DNA from: Nitrospirota bacterium
GTDB taxonomy: Bacteria > Nitrospirota > Thermodesulfovibrionia > UBA6902
Reading direction: 5' to 3'
NCBI GenBank assembly: GCA_016214845.1
Contig: JACRMS010000020.1
Coordinates: 1 to 64,000 of the forward strand
Length of the DNA: 64,000 nt
Position 1 is the first letter of the stretch; the number at the start of each line of letters is the position of its first letter. Below are positions 41,685 through 50,828 of this stretch, piece after piece. A program made the position numbers and the translations under genes. The notes under the pieces were generated by a model that saw only the letters and a list, made by a program, of their open reading frames with translations, did not search any database and was not told the origin of the DNA.

Positions 41685-43946
41685 CTAAACTTCTTCAGCA
41701 GGCTGTTCGCTGTCGACCGGCTGCAATTCTTCTTTGTACCCGCACTCTTTTTTCAGGCACGCGAGGACTTGTTCCTTCTTTGTCTTCTTCTCTATTAAAA
41801 TGCTTGCGCCGCATTTGGGGCACTGTTTATTTACCGGTTTATACCATGTCGCGAATTTGCATTTCGGATAATTGCCGCAGCTGAAGAACACCTTGCCCTT
41901 TTTCGTCCTTTTCTCGACGATCTCTCCGCCGTCTTCAGGGCATTTGACGCCGATGCTCAGGGCCTTTGTTGTCTTGCACTCAGGATATTTACTGCATGAA
42001 ATGAACTTCCCGTACCTGCCTGTCCTGAGCACCATCGGTGAACCGCATTTTTCGCACTTCTCATCCAGTTCCTGCAGCACGGCATTTTGCGCTGCATTGC
42101 CGGCGCCTTCCTGCTCAAGGGGTTTGGTAGTTTTGCATTCGGGATATCCAGTGCACGCGATGAACCTGCCGTGCCTGCCCCATTTGATCACCATCGGCTT
42201 GCCGCATTTTTCACAGACCTGGTCCGTTGGAATGTCCTGGGGCTTTACCTTGCCGATGATTGCCATTGCCTCCGCGAGGTCCTTGTCAAAAGGCTTGTAA
42301 AAATCATTCACGACATCAACCCACTTGAAGCCGCCTTCTTCTATCTTGTCGAGATTGTCCTCCATGTTCGCGGTAAAGTTATAGTCCATGATATCAGCGA
42401 ACCTCTCAACAAGCAGGTCGCTTACAACAACGCCGAGTTCTGTCGGCTTGAATTTGCCTTCGGCCTTTTCCGCGTATTTTCTGTCCTGTATCGTTGAAAG
42501 AATAGAGGCGTATGTGCTCGGCCTTCCGATGCCCCTGGCCTCAAGCTCTTTTACAAGCGAAGCCTCAGTGTATCTTGGAGGAGGCTGGGTGAAATGCTGT
42601 TTCGGGATAATGCCGTGAGACTTCAGTGTCTCATTCTCTGATAATGAAGGCAGGAGCCCTTCTTCTTCTTTTCCGTTATCTGTGCTTTCAATATACAGCG
42701 TCATAAATCCGGGGAATATAACTACTGTGCCTGATGCGCGGAAGGTGTATTTGTCCGCGCCTATATCGATTGAGGTCTGCTCAAGCTGCGCCGATTCCAT
42801 CTGGCTCGCGACAAAACGCTCCCAGATGAGCTTGTAGAGTTTGTACTGGTCCGGTTCAAGAAATTTCTTTACGGCGGCAGGCGTCCTGTAAGCAGACGTC
42901 GGCCTGATCGCCTCGTGCGCCTCCTGCGCTGATTTCTTGCTTTTGTAAACCGGGGGTTTTGGCGGGGCATAATCCTTGCCGTATTCCTTGACGATGAATT
43001 CCCTTGCCTCCTGCTGCGCCTCGGCTGCCGTCCGCACGGAATCAGTTCTCATGTAGGTTATAAGTCCGGTTGAGCCTTCTTCGCCGAGTTCAATACCCTC
43101 GTAGAGTTTCTGCGCCAGCATCATGGTCTTTTTCGCCGTGTACCTGAGCTTCCTTGCGGCATCCTGCTGAAGTGTGCTTGTGATAAAAGGCGGTGAGGGC
43201 GAGCGTTTCCTCTTTTTCTTTTCAATCTTGGTGACAATAAAGCTCTTGCCCTGCAGATCTTCAACTATGCCCCGCGCCTGTTCTTCATTTTTAATGTCAG
43301 CCTTCTGCCCGGCTACCTGGAAAAGTCTCGCCTCAAACTGCGGCGGCGTTTTGCCCTCCAGGGCAGCGGTGATGCTCCAGTATTCTTCCGACTTGAACGC
43401 CTCTATCTCTCGCTCCCTGTCTACTACGAGCCGGACCGCAACAGACTGCACCCTTCCGGCGCTGAGGCCGCGTCGCACCTTGCGCCACAGAAGCGGAGAG
43501 AGTTTGTAACCGACGAGCCTGTCAAGGACCCTTCGCGCCTGCTGGGCGTCAAAAAGATTTGAATTGATCTTCCTCGGGTGCTTGATGGCCTCTGTCACGG
43601 CCTTTTCCGTTATCTCATTAAATTCCACCCTGAATACTTTTGCGGAATCGCCGTTCAGCTCTTCGGCAATGTGCCACGCTATCGCTTCACCCTCTCTGTC
43701 GGGGTCGGGACCGAGAAACACCTGATCAGCCGCCTTTGCCGCCTTCTTCAGGTCCTTCATTACCTTCTCTTTCCCCTCGATCACAACATATGTGGGGGCG
43801 AAGTTATTTTCAACATCAACGCCTATATCTTTTTTGGGAAGGTCTTTGACGTGGCCGATTGACGCCTTGATGGTAAAATCCTTGCCGAGGAATTTACTGA
43901 GCGTTTTTACCTTGGCAGGAGACTCAACTATTAAAAGTGATTTCAT
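41685..43946 (-). CDS. topA: DNA topoisomerase I
   Basis: Type IA topoisomerase of 753 aa that relaxes negative supercoils. The Toprim domain carries IVESPAKVKTLSKFLG near residue 6 and DPDREGEAIAWH near 115; the active-site Tyr lies in GLITYMRTDSVR near 300. The C-terminus has four zinc-ribbon units, each with a CxxCG/CPxxG pair and a distal Cys pair (for example CEKCGKPMVIKW with CTGYPEC). Family members usually carry three or four. Confidence 0.96.
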   Translation of the reverse strand: MKSLLIVESPAKVKTLSKFLGKDFTIKASIGHVKDLPKKDIGVDVENNFAPTYVVIEGKEKVMKDLKKAAKAADQVFLGPDPDREGEAIAWHIAEELNGDSAKVFRVEFNEITEKAVTEAIKHPRKINSNLFDAQQARRVLDRLVGYKLSPLLWRKVRRGLSAGRVQSVAVRLVVDREREIEAFKSEEYWSITAALEGKTPPQFEARLFQVAGQKADIKNEEQARGIVEDLQGKSFIVTKIEKKKRKRSPSPPFITSTLQQDAARKLRYTAKKTMMLAQKLYEGIELGEEGSTGLITYMRTDSVRTAAEAQQEAREFIVKEYGKDYAPPKPPVYKSKKSAQEAHEAIRPTSAYRTPAAVKKFLEPDQYKLYKLIWERFVASQMESAQLEQTSIDIGADKYTFRASGTVVIFPGFMTLYIESTDNGKEEEGLLPSLSENETLKSHGIIPKQHFTQPPPRYTEASLVKELEARGIGRPSTYASILSTIQDRKYAEKAEGKFKPTELGVVVSDLLVERFADIMDYNFTANMEDNLDKIEEGGFKWVDVVNDFYKPFDKDLAEAMAIIGKVKPQDIPTDQVCEKCGKPMVIKWGRHGRFIACTGYPECKTTKPLEQEGAGNAAQNAVLQELDEKCEKCGSPMVLRTGRYGKFISCSKYPECKTTKALSIGVKCPEDGGEIVEKRTKKGKVFFSCGNYPKCKFATWYKPVNKQCPKCGASILIEKKTKKEQVLACLKKECGYKEELQPVDSEQPAEEV

Positions 43947-44040
43947 CTGATATTACCTCTTGTATAAAAAATACTGCCCGTTAAGTGCGATGCTTATGCC
44001 GTTTATCTAATCGGCAGTTCAAGGGAAACCTTTACATCGA

Positions 44041-44160
44041 AAACCACAGAGGGCACAGAGAGAAATTTTTTGTTTTATTAATCCACAGATTACACAGATG
44101 CGCACAGATTGTTTTGTTTAAATTCCATCTGAGTAATCTGCGAAATCTGTGGATTCAATT
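44041..44160. repeat. Composite intergenic repeat with inverted AATCCACAGATT arms
   Basis: Starts AAACCACAGAGGGCACAGAG (relative of the repeats at 12522 and 22561), then TTAATCCACAGATTACACAG (44079-44098) whose inverted partner AATCTGCGAAATCTGTGGAT lies at 44135-44154. Confidence 0.75.
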
Positions 44161-44184
44161 TTTTATCATTCTCTGAGCGCTCTT

Positions 44185-45282
44185 TCAATTCAGGGAAAAG
44201 TTCTTACCCTGTAACTGTCTTACAACTCCTTTTAGTTCAAGACTCAATAGTACTGACAACGCCTTGCTTGTGGGCATTTTTATCTCTCTGATAATAGAAT
44301 CTACATGCTTCGGCTCACTGCCCAGATAATTGTAAAGCGCCTTTTCGTCGTCGCTCATCGCGGGCAGCGATTTTTCAGCGCATACTTTATCTTCTTTTAA
44401 AATGCCTTTTATCTGGGGGCGGAGTTCCTCCAGCACCTCTTCAGCGCTTTCCACGAGCTTTGCGCCTTTTTTAATAAGGTCATTTGTGCCCTTAGAATTT
44501 TTTGACGTGACGTTCCCAGGGACCGCAAAGACCTCTTTGCCCTGCTCAAGTGCATAGGCTACTGTAATGAGAGAACCGCTGTCAAGTGCGGCTTCTACAA
44601 CAATGACGCCAAGCGATAACGCGCTGATGATCCTGTTCCTCCTTGGGAAATTCTCTCTGTTAGGCAAGGTGCCGAATGGGAATTCGCTGATAACGGCCCC
44701 GGACGAGGCGATCTCATCAACGAGTTTTTTGTTCTCCGGCGGATAAGGGACGTCGATGCCTGAGCCTAACACGGCGATCGTCCTGCCGCCTGCCTTCAAC
44801 GCGCCTTTGTGAGAAACGCTGTCTATCCCTCTTGCCATGCCGCTTACCACTGTCAATCCTGACGCAGACAGTTTATAACTCATTTTTTCCGCCATCTGCA
44901 TTCCATAATTAGTTGAGGTCCTCGAACCTACCATTGCTATAGCATACTTGTCAGTGTCTTTCAACTCGCCCTTGACATAAAGCACGGCAGGGGCCCCGTG
45001 GATGCGTTTCAATATTTCGGGATAGGATTTATCATTGCGGGTTACAAGACGCACATTGTTTTTTTCCGCCTTCTCGATTTCCTCCTGCACCTTCTGCCAC
45101 TGATTAAAAGCTGCGATGTTACCCGCCCTGTTTTCGCCGATGTCCTCTACCTGTCTCAATTCCCTGACAGACATACGGAAGATATTTTCAGGGCTGCCGA
45201 ATGCAGCAAGCAACCGCCCCGCGGAAACAGGGCCAATGTCGGGAACGAAATTCAGGGCAAGCCAGTATTTCAGGTCAGGCAT
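44185..45282 (-). CDS. dprA: DNA processing protein DprA
   Basis: Loads RecA on incoming single-stranded DNA during natural transformation. The 365-aa protein has an N-terminal helix-hairpin-helix region (1-75), the Rossmann-like core with VGSRTSTNYGMQ near 110, SGMARGIDSVSHKGAL near 147 and VLGSGIDVPYPPEN near 171, and a C-terminal winged-helix domain (DEKALYNYLGSEPKHVDSII near 306). Length is normal. Confidence 0.93.
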   Translation of the reverse strand: MPDLKYWLALNFVPDIGPVSAGRLLAAFGSPENIFRMSVRELRQVEDIGENRAGNIAAFNQWQKVQEEIEKAEKNNVRLVTRNDKSYPEILKRIHGAPAVLYVKGELKDTDKYAIAMVGSRTSTNYGMQMAEKMSYKLSASGLTVVSGMARGIDSVSHKGALKAGGRTIAVLGSGIDVPYPPENKKLVDEIASSGAVISEFPFGTLPNRENFPRRNRIISALSLGVIVVEAALDSGSLITVAYALEQGKEVFAVPGNVTSKNSKGTNDLIKKGAKLVESAEEVLEELRPQIKGILKEDKVCAEKSLPAMSDDEKALYNYLGSEPKHVDSIIREIKMPTSKALSVLLSLELKGVVRQLQGKNFSLN

Positions 45283-45330
45283 AATTTATATAATGCAAAA
45301 TGAGAAAGGAAAAATGCAAAAGCAGGATTT

Positions 45331-46530
45331 TTATTTCCCGCTCCGCAGCTTCCGCATTTTCAAACGCAGCGCATTCAGTTTTATAAATCCCTCCGCGTCC
45401 TTCTGGTTGTAAACAGTCTCAGCCTCAAACGTCGCAAGCTGCGGATTGTACAAAGACCTCGGGGATTTTCTGCCGGCCACCATGCAATTGCCTTTATAAA
45501 GCTTTAAACGCACAGTCCCAGACGCGCCTTTCTGCGACTCGTCAATGAGGCTCTGCAGTGCCAGTCTTTCAGGAGAGAACCAGAAACCGTAATAGATCAT
45601 CTCCGCATATTTGGGCATCAGGGAATCTTTCAGGTGCATGACCTCCCTGTCGAGGGTGATCGATTCGATCGCGCGATGGGCGATCTGAAGCACTGTGCCG
45701 CCCGGTGTCTCGTACACGCCCCTGGATTTTATGCCGACAAACCTGTTTTCAACCATGTCCAGCCTGCCGATGCCGTGTCTTCCCGCGATGTCGTTGAGTT
45801 TTTTCAGGAGGTTTGCGGGCGAGAGCTTTTTCCCGTCAACGGAGACCGGGTTGCCATCCGCATAACCGATCTCGATATACTGGGGTCTTGACGGGGCTTT
45901 CTCAGGAGATACGCTCAATGTAAACATGTCAGCGGGAGGCTCAGCCCACGGGTCTTCCAAAATCCCTCCCTCATAACTTATGTGAAAGAGGTTCATGTCA
46001 GAGCTGTATGGTTTCTTTTTCGTCACTGGCACAGGTATGCCGTTTTTCTTCGCATAGTTTATCAATGATTCCCGTGAATCGAATTTCCATTCCCTCCACG
46101 GGGCGATGACCTTTATGTCGGGTTTTAATGCATAGTACGTCAATTCAAATCTCACCTGATCATTGCCCTTGCCGGTTGCTCCGTGAGCGACCGCGTCCGC
46201 CTTTTCCTTTTGTGCAATTTCAATCTGCTTTTTAGCGATGAGAGGACGCGCAATTGACGTGCCCATGAGATAAGCGCCTTCGTACACCGCGTTTGCCCTC
46301 AGCATCGGGAACACATATTCCTTCACAAACTCTTCCCTGAGGTCTACGACATAAGCCTTTGAGGCGCCTGTCTTCAGGGCCTTGCTTTTTACTGCCTTAA
46401 GATCTTCACCCTGTCCGAGGTCTGCGCAGAAGGCGATAACTTCGCAATCATAAGTCTCCTTCAGCCATTTGATAATTACAGATGTATCAAGCCCCCCGGA
46501 ATATGCGAGCACTACTTTTTTTATCTTCAT
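45331..46530 (-). CDS. argG: Argininosuccinate synthase
   Basis: Joins citrulline and aspartate in arginine synthesis. The 399-aa protein has the ATP pyrophosphatase P-loop [11 protein letters not shown] near residue 7, [15 protein letters not shown] near 114, and [18 protein letters not shown] near 172 with the conserved substrate-binding residues. Length and motifs are normal. Confidence 0.96.
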   Translation of the reverse strand: MKIKKVVLAYSGGLDTSVIIKWLKETYDCEVIAFCADLGQGEDLKAVKSKALKTGASKAYVVDLREEFVKEYVFPMLRANAVYEGAYLMGTSIARPLIAKKQIEIAQKEKADAVAHGATGKGNDQVRFELTYYALKPDIKVIAPWREWKFDSRESLINYAKKNGIPVPVTKKKPYSSDMNLFHISYEGGILEDPWAEPPADMFTLSVSPEKAPSRPQYIEIGYADGNPVSVDGKKLSPANLLKKLNDIAGRHGIGRLDMVENRFVGIKSRGVYETPGGTVLQIAHRAIESITLDREVMHLKDSLMPKYAEMIYYGFWFSPERLALQSLIDESQKGASGTVRLKLYKGNCMVAGRKSPRSLYNPQLATFEAETVYNQKDAEGFIKLNALRLKMRKLRSGK

Positions 46531-46601
46531 TGCTTTCTCCTGAAATTGTTTTTTGATGAAACATTATACCTCAACATAGGTTGAAATGTTAAAATCTATT
46601 C

Positions 46602-46829
46602 ATGAGAAAAAACGCTTCTTTCATCGCGATCTTCTTTTTCGTGGCAGTCCTCCTGTATATGCTCTCAAGAAAGGAATTCGCGCCCATCCCTGCCGACGAA
46701 AGACACGTCAGCGTAACTGCCAAGGAAAGATGCCTCGATTGTCATGCAAAGGACAAAGAGGCGCCCCTGAAAAAAGAACACCCTCCAAAAGACCAGTGCT
46801 TTGAATGTCATAAAAGAGCGAAGAAATAA
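46602..46829 (+). CDS. Small dihaem c-type cytochrome
   Basis: The 75-aa protein has a membrane segment (residues 6-21) and two CxxCH motifs (CLDCH near 44, CFECH near 65), spaced by a Lys/Pro-rich linker. It starts just after argG on the opposite strand and 5 bp before the FliK-like gene. It may be a membrane-tethered periplasmic electron carrier; no partner can be identified. Confidence 0.75.
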   Translation: MRKNASFIAIFFFVAVLLYMLSRKEFAPIPADERHVSVTAKERCLDCHAKDKEAPLKKEHPPKDQCFECHKRAKK

Positions 46830-46834
46830 TTCAT

Positions 46835-47956
46835 ATGACCAAAGACATCGGCATAGTTGACACGCGCAGCGTTTCGCCCACTGTAAGCGCTGCCGGTAAA
46901 GGCGTCAATGTAAAAGCAGGCACTGTTGTTAAGGCGGAGGTCGTGGATTTTACGAAAGATGGGAATGCCCTCCTTCGCATCATTCCTGCCGGTACAAATA
47001 AAGATGCTATGGCTGAAACGATCATTAAAGCCTTCTCCGGGGTCCCTCTTGTCAAGGGACAGAGCGTGTTCCTTGAAGTCCTCGGGTGCAAAGACAATAT
47101 CAGGATGCAGCTTGTCGGAGACATGAAAGGCCCGGCAGCGCCTTTACAGCAAAACATCCCGGTGAAATTTCTCGATATGCTTGCCGGGCTTTCCGAATCA
47201 AAACTCGGCAACCTGGAATTCAAAGACCTTGTGAGCATGCTCAAGTCCCTGCCTGAGAGCATAAAGGCGGCCATCCCGGAATTCGAAGGTCTTGAAAAAC
47301 TTCTGCTTAACGCAAAGGAGCTGGACGGCAACCTCCTCCGCGCCTTTGTAGAGACATCAGGAGTGGCCTTTGAAACAAAATTAAAGATTGCCGTGCAAAG
47401 TGATCCCAAATCATTTCTCCGGAATCTTATTGCGCTCCAGGCTGGAGGAGACCTGAAAGGGCTGCTCATCAGGCTTGCAGATCTCCTGAAAGACAAGGAT
47501 GTCATTCAAGCCCTCAGGAAGGGAGGTGTTAAGATCTCGCAGCTCTCTGACATGGTCGAAAAATTTACCCGGAATATAGAGTTCTTCCAGTTGACGTCAA
47601 AGATCGAAGATATGTTCTACACCTTCCTGCCGCTCCTGTGGGACGGCTTGAAAGACAGTGAATTCCTGTTCAGAAAAAATAAAGATGGAGAAAATGATTC
47701 GTATGCCTGCGATATAAACCTGGACCTCGAAAAACTGGGGAAACTCTCCGTTTCAGTGACAACCCTTGATAAGGCATTTTATGTTTCTTTTTTTGTTGAG
47801 CAGCCGGAGATCGCGGCAATCATAAGTTTGGAAAAGAAAGCGCTCAAGGACCGTTTTGCGGCACAGGGACTTAAGCTGAAGGCAATTCATGTCAATCAAA
47901 AAAAGGACATATCCTTTGGTAAAGCCCAGTGCCGGGGGATTAATTTAACAGCATAA
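46835..47956 (+). CDS. FliK-like hook-length control protein (C-terminal domain homology)
   Basis: The 373-aa protein has an OB-like N-terminal region ([19 protein letters not shown]), a helix-rich middle, and a C-terminal part (about 270-373) resembling the hook-length-control domain: [35 protein letters not shown]. It is followed 2 bp later by an FlhB-C-like gene. No other flagellar genes lie in the window, so the pair stands apart. It could control type III export substrates. Confidence 0.65.
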   Translation: MTKDIGIVDTRSVSPTVSAAGKGVNVKAGTVVKAEVVDFTKDGNALLRIIPAGTNKDAMAETIIKAFSGVPLVKGQSVFLEVLGCKDNIRMQLVGDMKGPAAPLQQNIPVKFLDMLAGLSESKLGNLEFKDLVSMLKSLPESIKAAIPEFEGLEKLLLNAKELDGNLLRAFVETSGVAFETKLKIAVQSDPKSFLRNLIALQAGGDLKGLLIRLADLLKDKDVIQALRKGGVKISQLSDMVEKFTRNIEFFQLTSKIEDMFYTFLPLLWDGLKDSEFLFRKNKDGENDSYACDINLDLEKLGKLSVSVTTLDKAFYVSFFVEQPEIAAIISLEKKALKDRFAAQGLKLKAIHVNQKKDISFGKAQCRGINLTA

Positions 47957-47958
47957 CC

Positions 47959-48240
47959 ATGAAAGAAAAAACCGGAAAAGCCGCGGCATTAAAATATATA
48001 CACGGAAAAGACCCCGCTCCACAACTTGTGGCCAAAGGCAGGGGAGAAGCCGCAAAAAAGATCCTCGAGATCGCAAAGAAACACGATATCCCCATCCACG
48101 AAGACAAAGAACTCGTCGAACTCCTTTCAACGCTTGACCTGTACCAGGAGATACCGCCTGAATTATACAGGGCGGTAGCAGAGATCCTCGCCTTCATTTA
48201 TTTAATAGACAGGAAAGTCCCGCTCAATAAACCCCGTTAG
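47959..48240 (+). CDS. FlhB C-terminal-domain-like protein (EscU/YscU/HrcU family)
   Basis: The 93-aa protein resembles the cytoplasmic domain of FlhB-type export switch proteins: [20 protein letters not shown] near residue 7, [20 protein letters not shown] near 33, and [20 protein letters not shown] near 66. It has no NPTH cleavage motif and no membrane helices, as in stand-alone FlhB-C paralogues. It follows the FliK-like gene by 2 bp and overlaps the end of the convergent metalloprotease by 4 bp. Confidence 0.8.
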   Translation: MKEKTGKAAALKYIHGKDPAPQLVAKGRGEAAKKILEIAKKHDIPIHEDKELVELLSTLDLYQEIPPELYRAVAEILAFIYLIDRKVPLNKPR

Positions 48241-50159
48241 AATGCTTTCGTCCTTCTTATATAGGGCATGCATAAAACAAGCAGTCCGGGAAATAAGACG
48301 GCGCTCAGTGCCTGCAAGGGATATTTAATCACGAAAACCACCGGCGTCAACAAAAATCTTACCGCGGTTTTTAAGACAACATGCCTGCTTATGAAATCCG
48401 CAGCAGGAGGCGAGTATTTATAATAATAATGTACAAATGTCCTGCCTGCGGAGTTAGTCAATAGATGATGGTCTCTGAATTTTGTTAAGACCGTTACCTC
48501 CTCCGCAAGATAGCTTCCGTACGCAGCGGTCGCAATAAAACAACCGCCTCCTCCACCGCCGCCTCCTCCTCCACTACTAACGCAGGTCGTCCCTGTCTTG
48601 CCTGCTGAGATTGAATAAGCTGCGCTGTCCAGAGAAGACGATATATTCATGACTACCATCACTGCTTTGGAATAAGTCGAGGCAGTTCCAAAGAGGTCTA
48701 TCTGAGATGAAACACATGCGCTGCTTAATGTTACATCCTGTTCATCGTAGACGCCGGGGGCCTTTTGTAAGATAAGCCTTACAGCAAGGTTTCCCGAATT
48801 CATATTATTGAATGTTAAGGTGAGGGTTGACGATGTTTCGTCAGGCTTAAAGGCATAGAAGCGGCTGGACAAATGATCTATTGTGCCGCTTATGCTTTGC
48901 GGAAATGTCGCGTATGCTGCCTCATGACGGATTAGAGGATAAGAAGCCCCGTCAGGATAATCTCTCTTGTAATTTGCCGCCTGAAACAGGCTGAAGGCCG
49001 AGCTTAAATTTGTTCCCTGTGATACAAGTGCACCTGATATAGCATCAAGCGCTGTCGCGCCGCTGCCGATCCGGCCCCACACCGATTTTATTAAACCGCT
49101 GCCGAAGGTTTTTGAAAGATATTTTGCGAAGATAACAGTGCCGTATTCGTGAATGTTATCTGTTGAAGTCAGAGGAAGTTCAGGAGAGTCAAACCACCTG
49201 TTTGGCCTTCCGGCAGTGCCTGCTATCGTTACGCCGTCTATATCGTACCATGTCTCCCCGATGTCCCATTGACCGTTATCATTAATATCATCATACTTAA
49301 AGCCTTCGTAGTTGAGATAATCTTTTACCTCAGGATAGATGAGGTCTTCCATCCATGTGGCTGCAGCCTCCATCCACCATGCGTTTGCCGTCGTGTTTAC
49401 AGTGTATTGAAACTGGGATGTATGAAAGAATTCATGCGCGGCGGTCACCTTCTGCGCCCCGGTCTGGTTGCCAAGCGGGTCAAGGTTTTCAGGGAATCCA
49501 ACGAAATCATTTTCTATGACAATATAAACATCGGAAGGACTGGAATCGAAACTCGTATACCCGAAGGCATCCATATTAATCAGATACACGTCAAGCCTGG
49601 CATCACCGCCTGCCGTGCCGTCAGACGGCGGGGTAGTGTAGCCCATATTTGTAATTACCTGCGTCCAGGAATTATCAAGGTATCCGGCAAGGTCAATGAC
49701 ATATTGCGGAACTGTAAGCGCATTTCCGTCAAAACCGAAGACCGCATCTCCATTGGTGTTGTCTTCAGTATAATGGATTTTAAAATGCCCGCCTGCGCTG
49801 TCATAGGTCAGAACAGTTATGCCCAGCCCGTAGAAGTCCGGGTCGTTTGTGTCAGTCGGTCTTTGAAGGACGAAATGATTGTCTTTAAAAAGAAGATGAC
49901 TGTTCTCTTTGGCCTCAAGAATTACAGGAGTTGCTGATTTTACCGGCGCGTCTGATTGAAAAGCACTTGGGAGTCTCTTTTTGTTGAATATTGCGTCGAG
50001 TTTATAATTAAGTGCAGACTGATAATCCAGTTCTCCCTTCTCGTAAGCCTTCTGTAAAAGATTTATGCTGTCTTCTTCTGAATAGGAAGACGCGGGAAAA
50101 AATAAGATACACCCTGCAAGAAATAAAAGGCGGATGCTGTAAAAAAGTTTCCAGTTCAA
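48237..50159 (-). CDS. Exported MXAN_6640-like metalloprotease with CFI-box-CTERM
   Basis: The 640-aa protein has a signal peptide (residues 8-26). The central domain carries the zinc-protease motif [11 protein letters not shown] near residue 244 and [13 protein letters not shown] near 262, typical of MXAN_6640-like proteases. After about 530 residues a run of Gly (ten in a row) leads to the [10 protein letters not shown] box and a C-terminal membrane-like helix region. I assign a CFI-box-CTERM sorting signal from memory. The gene overlaps its upstream neighbour by 4 bp. Confidence 0.8.
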   Translation of the reverse strand: MNWKLFYSIRLLFLAGCILFFPASSYSEEDSINLLQKAYEKGELDYQSALNYKLDAIFNKKRLPSAFQSDAPVKSATPVILEAKENSHLLFKDNHFVLQRPTDTNDPDFYGLGITVLTYDSAGGHFKIHYTEDNTNGDAVFGFDGNALTVPQYVIDLAGYLDNSWTQVITNMGYTTPPSDGTAGGDARLDVYLINMDAFGYTSFDSSPSDVYIVIENDFVGFPENLDPLGNQTGAQKVTAAHEFFHTSQFQYTVNTTANAWWMEAAATWMEDLIYPEVKDYLNYEGFKYDDINDNGQWDIGETWYDIDGVTIAGTAGRPNRWFDSPELPLTSTDNIHEYGTVIFAKYLSKTFGSGLIKSVWGRIGSGATALDAISGALVSQGTNLSSAFSLFQAANYKRDYPDGASYPLIRHEAAYATFPQSISGTIDHLSSRFYAFKPDETSSTLTLTFNNMNSGNLAVRLILQKAPGVYDEQDVTLSSACVSSQIDLFGTASTYSKAVMVVMNISSSLDSAAYSISAGKTGTTCVSSGGGGGGGGGGCFIATAAYGSYLAEEVTVLTKFRDHHLLTNSAGRTFVHYYYKYSPPAADFISRHVVLKTAVRFLLTPVVFVIKYPLQALSAVLFPGLLVLCMPYIRRTKAF

Positions 50160-50755
50160 TCTCTCAACACTAACCCTTTCTGAATATTTTTAATTGTGGT
50201 CCTGCCTTTCGCAATATTCACTCTGCCAATATTTTCATTGTTGAAGACAATATCATAATCTCCGGGTGGAAGTTCAATCATGAATATCCCCTCATCATCA
50301 GTTGTTATCTCCGGAGACCACTTATCTTTGATCAGAGTTATCCTCTCTCCCTTAAACGTCTGGAAAATACCTTTGTGCTCCTTCAGCTTTCCCCCGGTAA
50401 CGGGTTTATAAACAACCCCCGTCAGGATTCCCTTTCCGGCGTCTTTCAGAGGAGAAAGTGAAACCTTGTCAACCTTCACCGATTTCTCCTGCGCCCTGAA
50501 AATTATCGCCTCTGGATAATATCCGTGCTTCGTGAAGAAAAGCGCCCCGTACTGCCCTGAGGTTACACCGTGCGCTTCTGCAAATTTATCATTTGCGGGG
50601 ATTGTTTTTAGAGCGGTCCCGTCAAATAAACTTATCTCAGTATGGTTGACGATGCGTCCCCTGATATCAGCCGGGGTTATTTCAACAAGGATTTCCGTGC
50701 CCGCGCAGGATGTGTTTATAAGCAACAGCAAAACAAAAATCATTAAAAAATGCAT
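50156..50755 (-). CDS. Carboxypeptidase-regulatory-like domain lipoprotein
   Basis: The 199-aa protein has a lipoprotein signal with the lipobox near Cys17 (LINTSC) and a C-terminal beta-sandwich region ([20 protein letters not shown] near 149) typical of carboxypeptidase regulatory-like or CARDB-type domains. It overlaps the metalloprotease start by 4 bp (ATGA), so the two are translated together; a role as a protease partner or surface anchor is inferred. Confidence 0.7.
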   Translation of the reverse strand: MHFLMIFVLLLLINTSCAGTEILVEITPADIRGRIVNHTEISLFDGTALKTIPANDKFAEAHGVTSGQYGALFFTKHGYYPEAIIFRAQEKSVKVDKVSLSPLKDAGKGILTGVVYKPVTGGKLKEHKGIFQTFKGERITLIKDKWSPEITTDDEGIFMIELPPGDYDIVFNNENIGRVNIAKGRTTIKNIQKGLVLRD

Positions 50756-50784
50756 GGAGCTATTTTATCATGTTCTCAGGATAA

Positions 50785-50816
50785 AAAAAGGGCGGGGCTT
50801 AAGCCCCGCCCTTTTT
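50785..50816 (-). terminator. Perfect 32-nt palindromic terminator
   Basis: AAAAAGGGCGGGGCTT is followed directly by its exact reverse complement, giving a 16-bp stem with U-tracts on both strands. It lies 12 bp after the stop of the large lipoprotein and 29 bp before the next start on the minus strand. It terminates the large lipoprotein transcript; bidirectional action is possible. Confidence 0.88.
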
Positions 50817-50828
50817 GAGCAGATTCTT

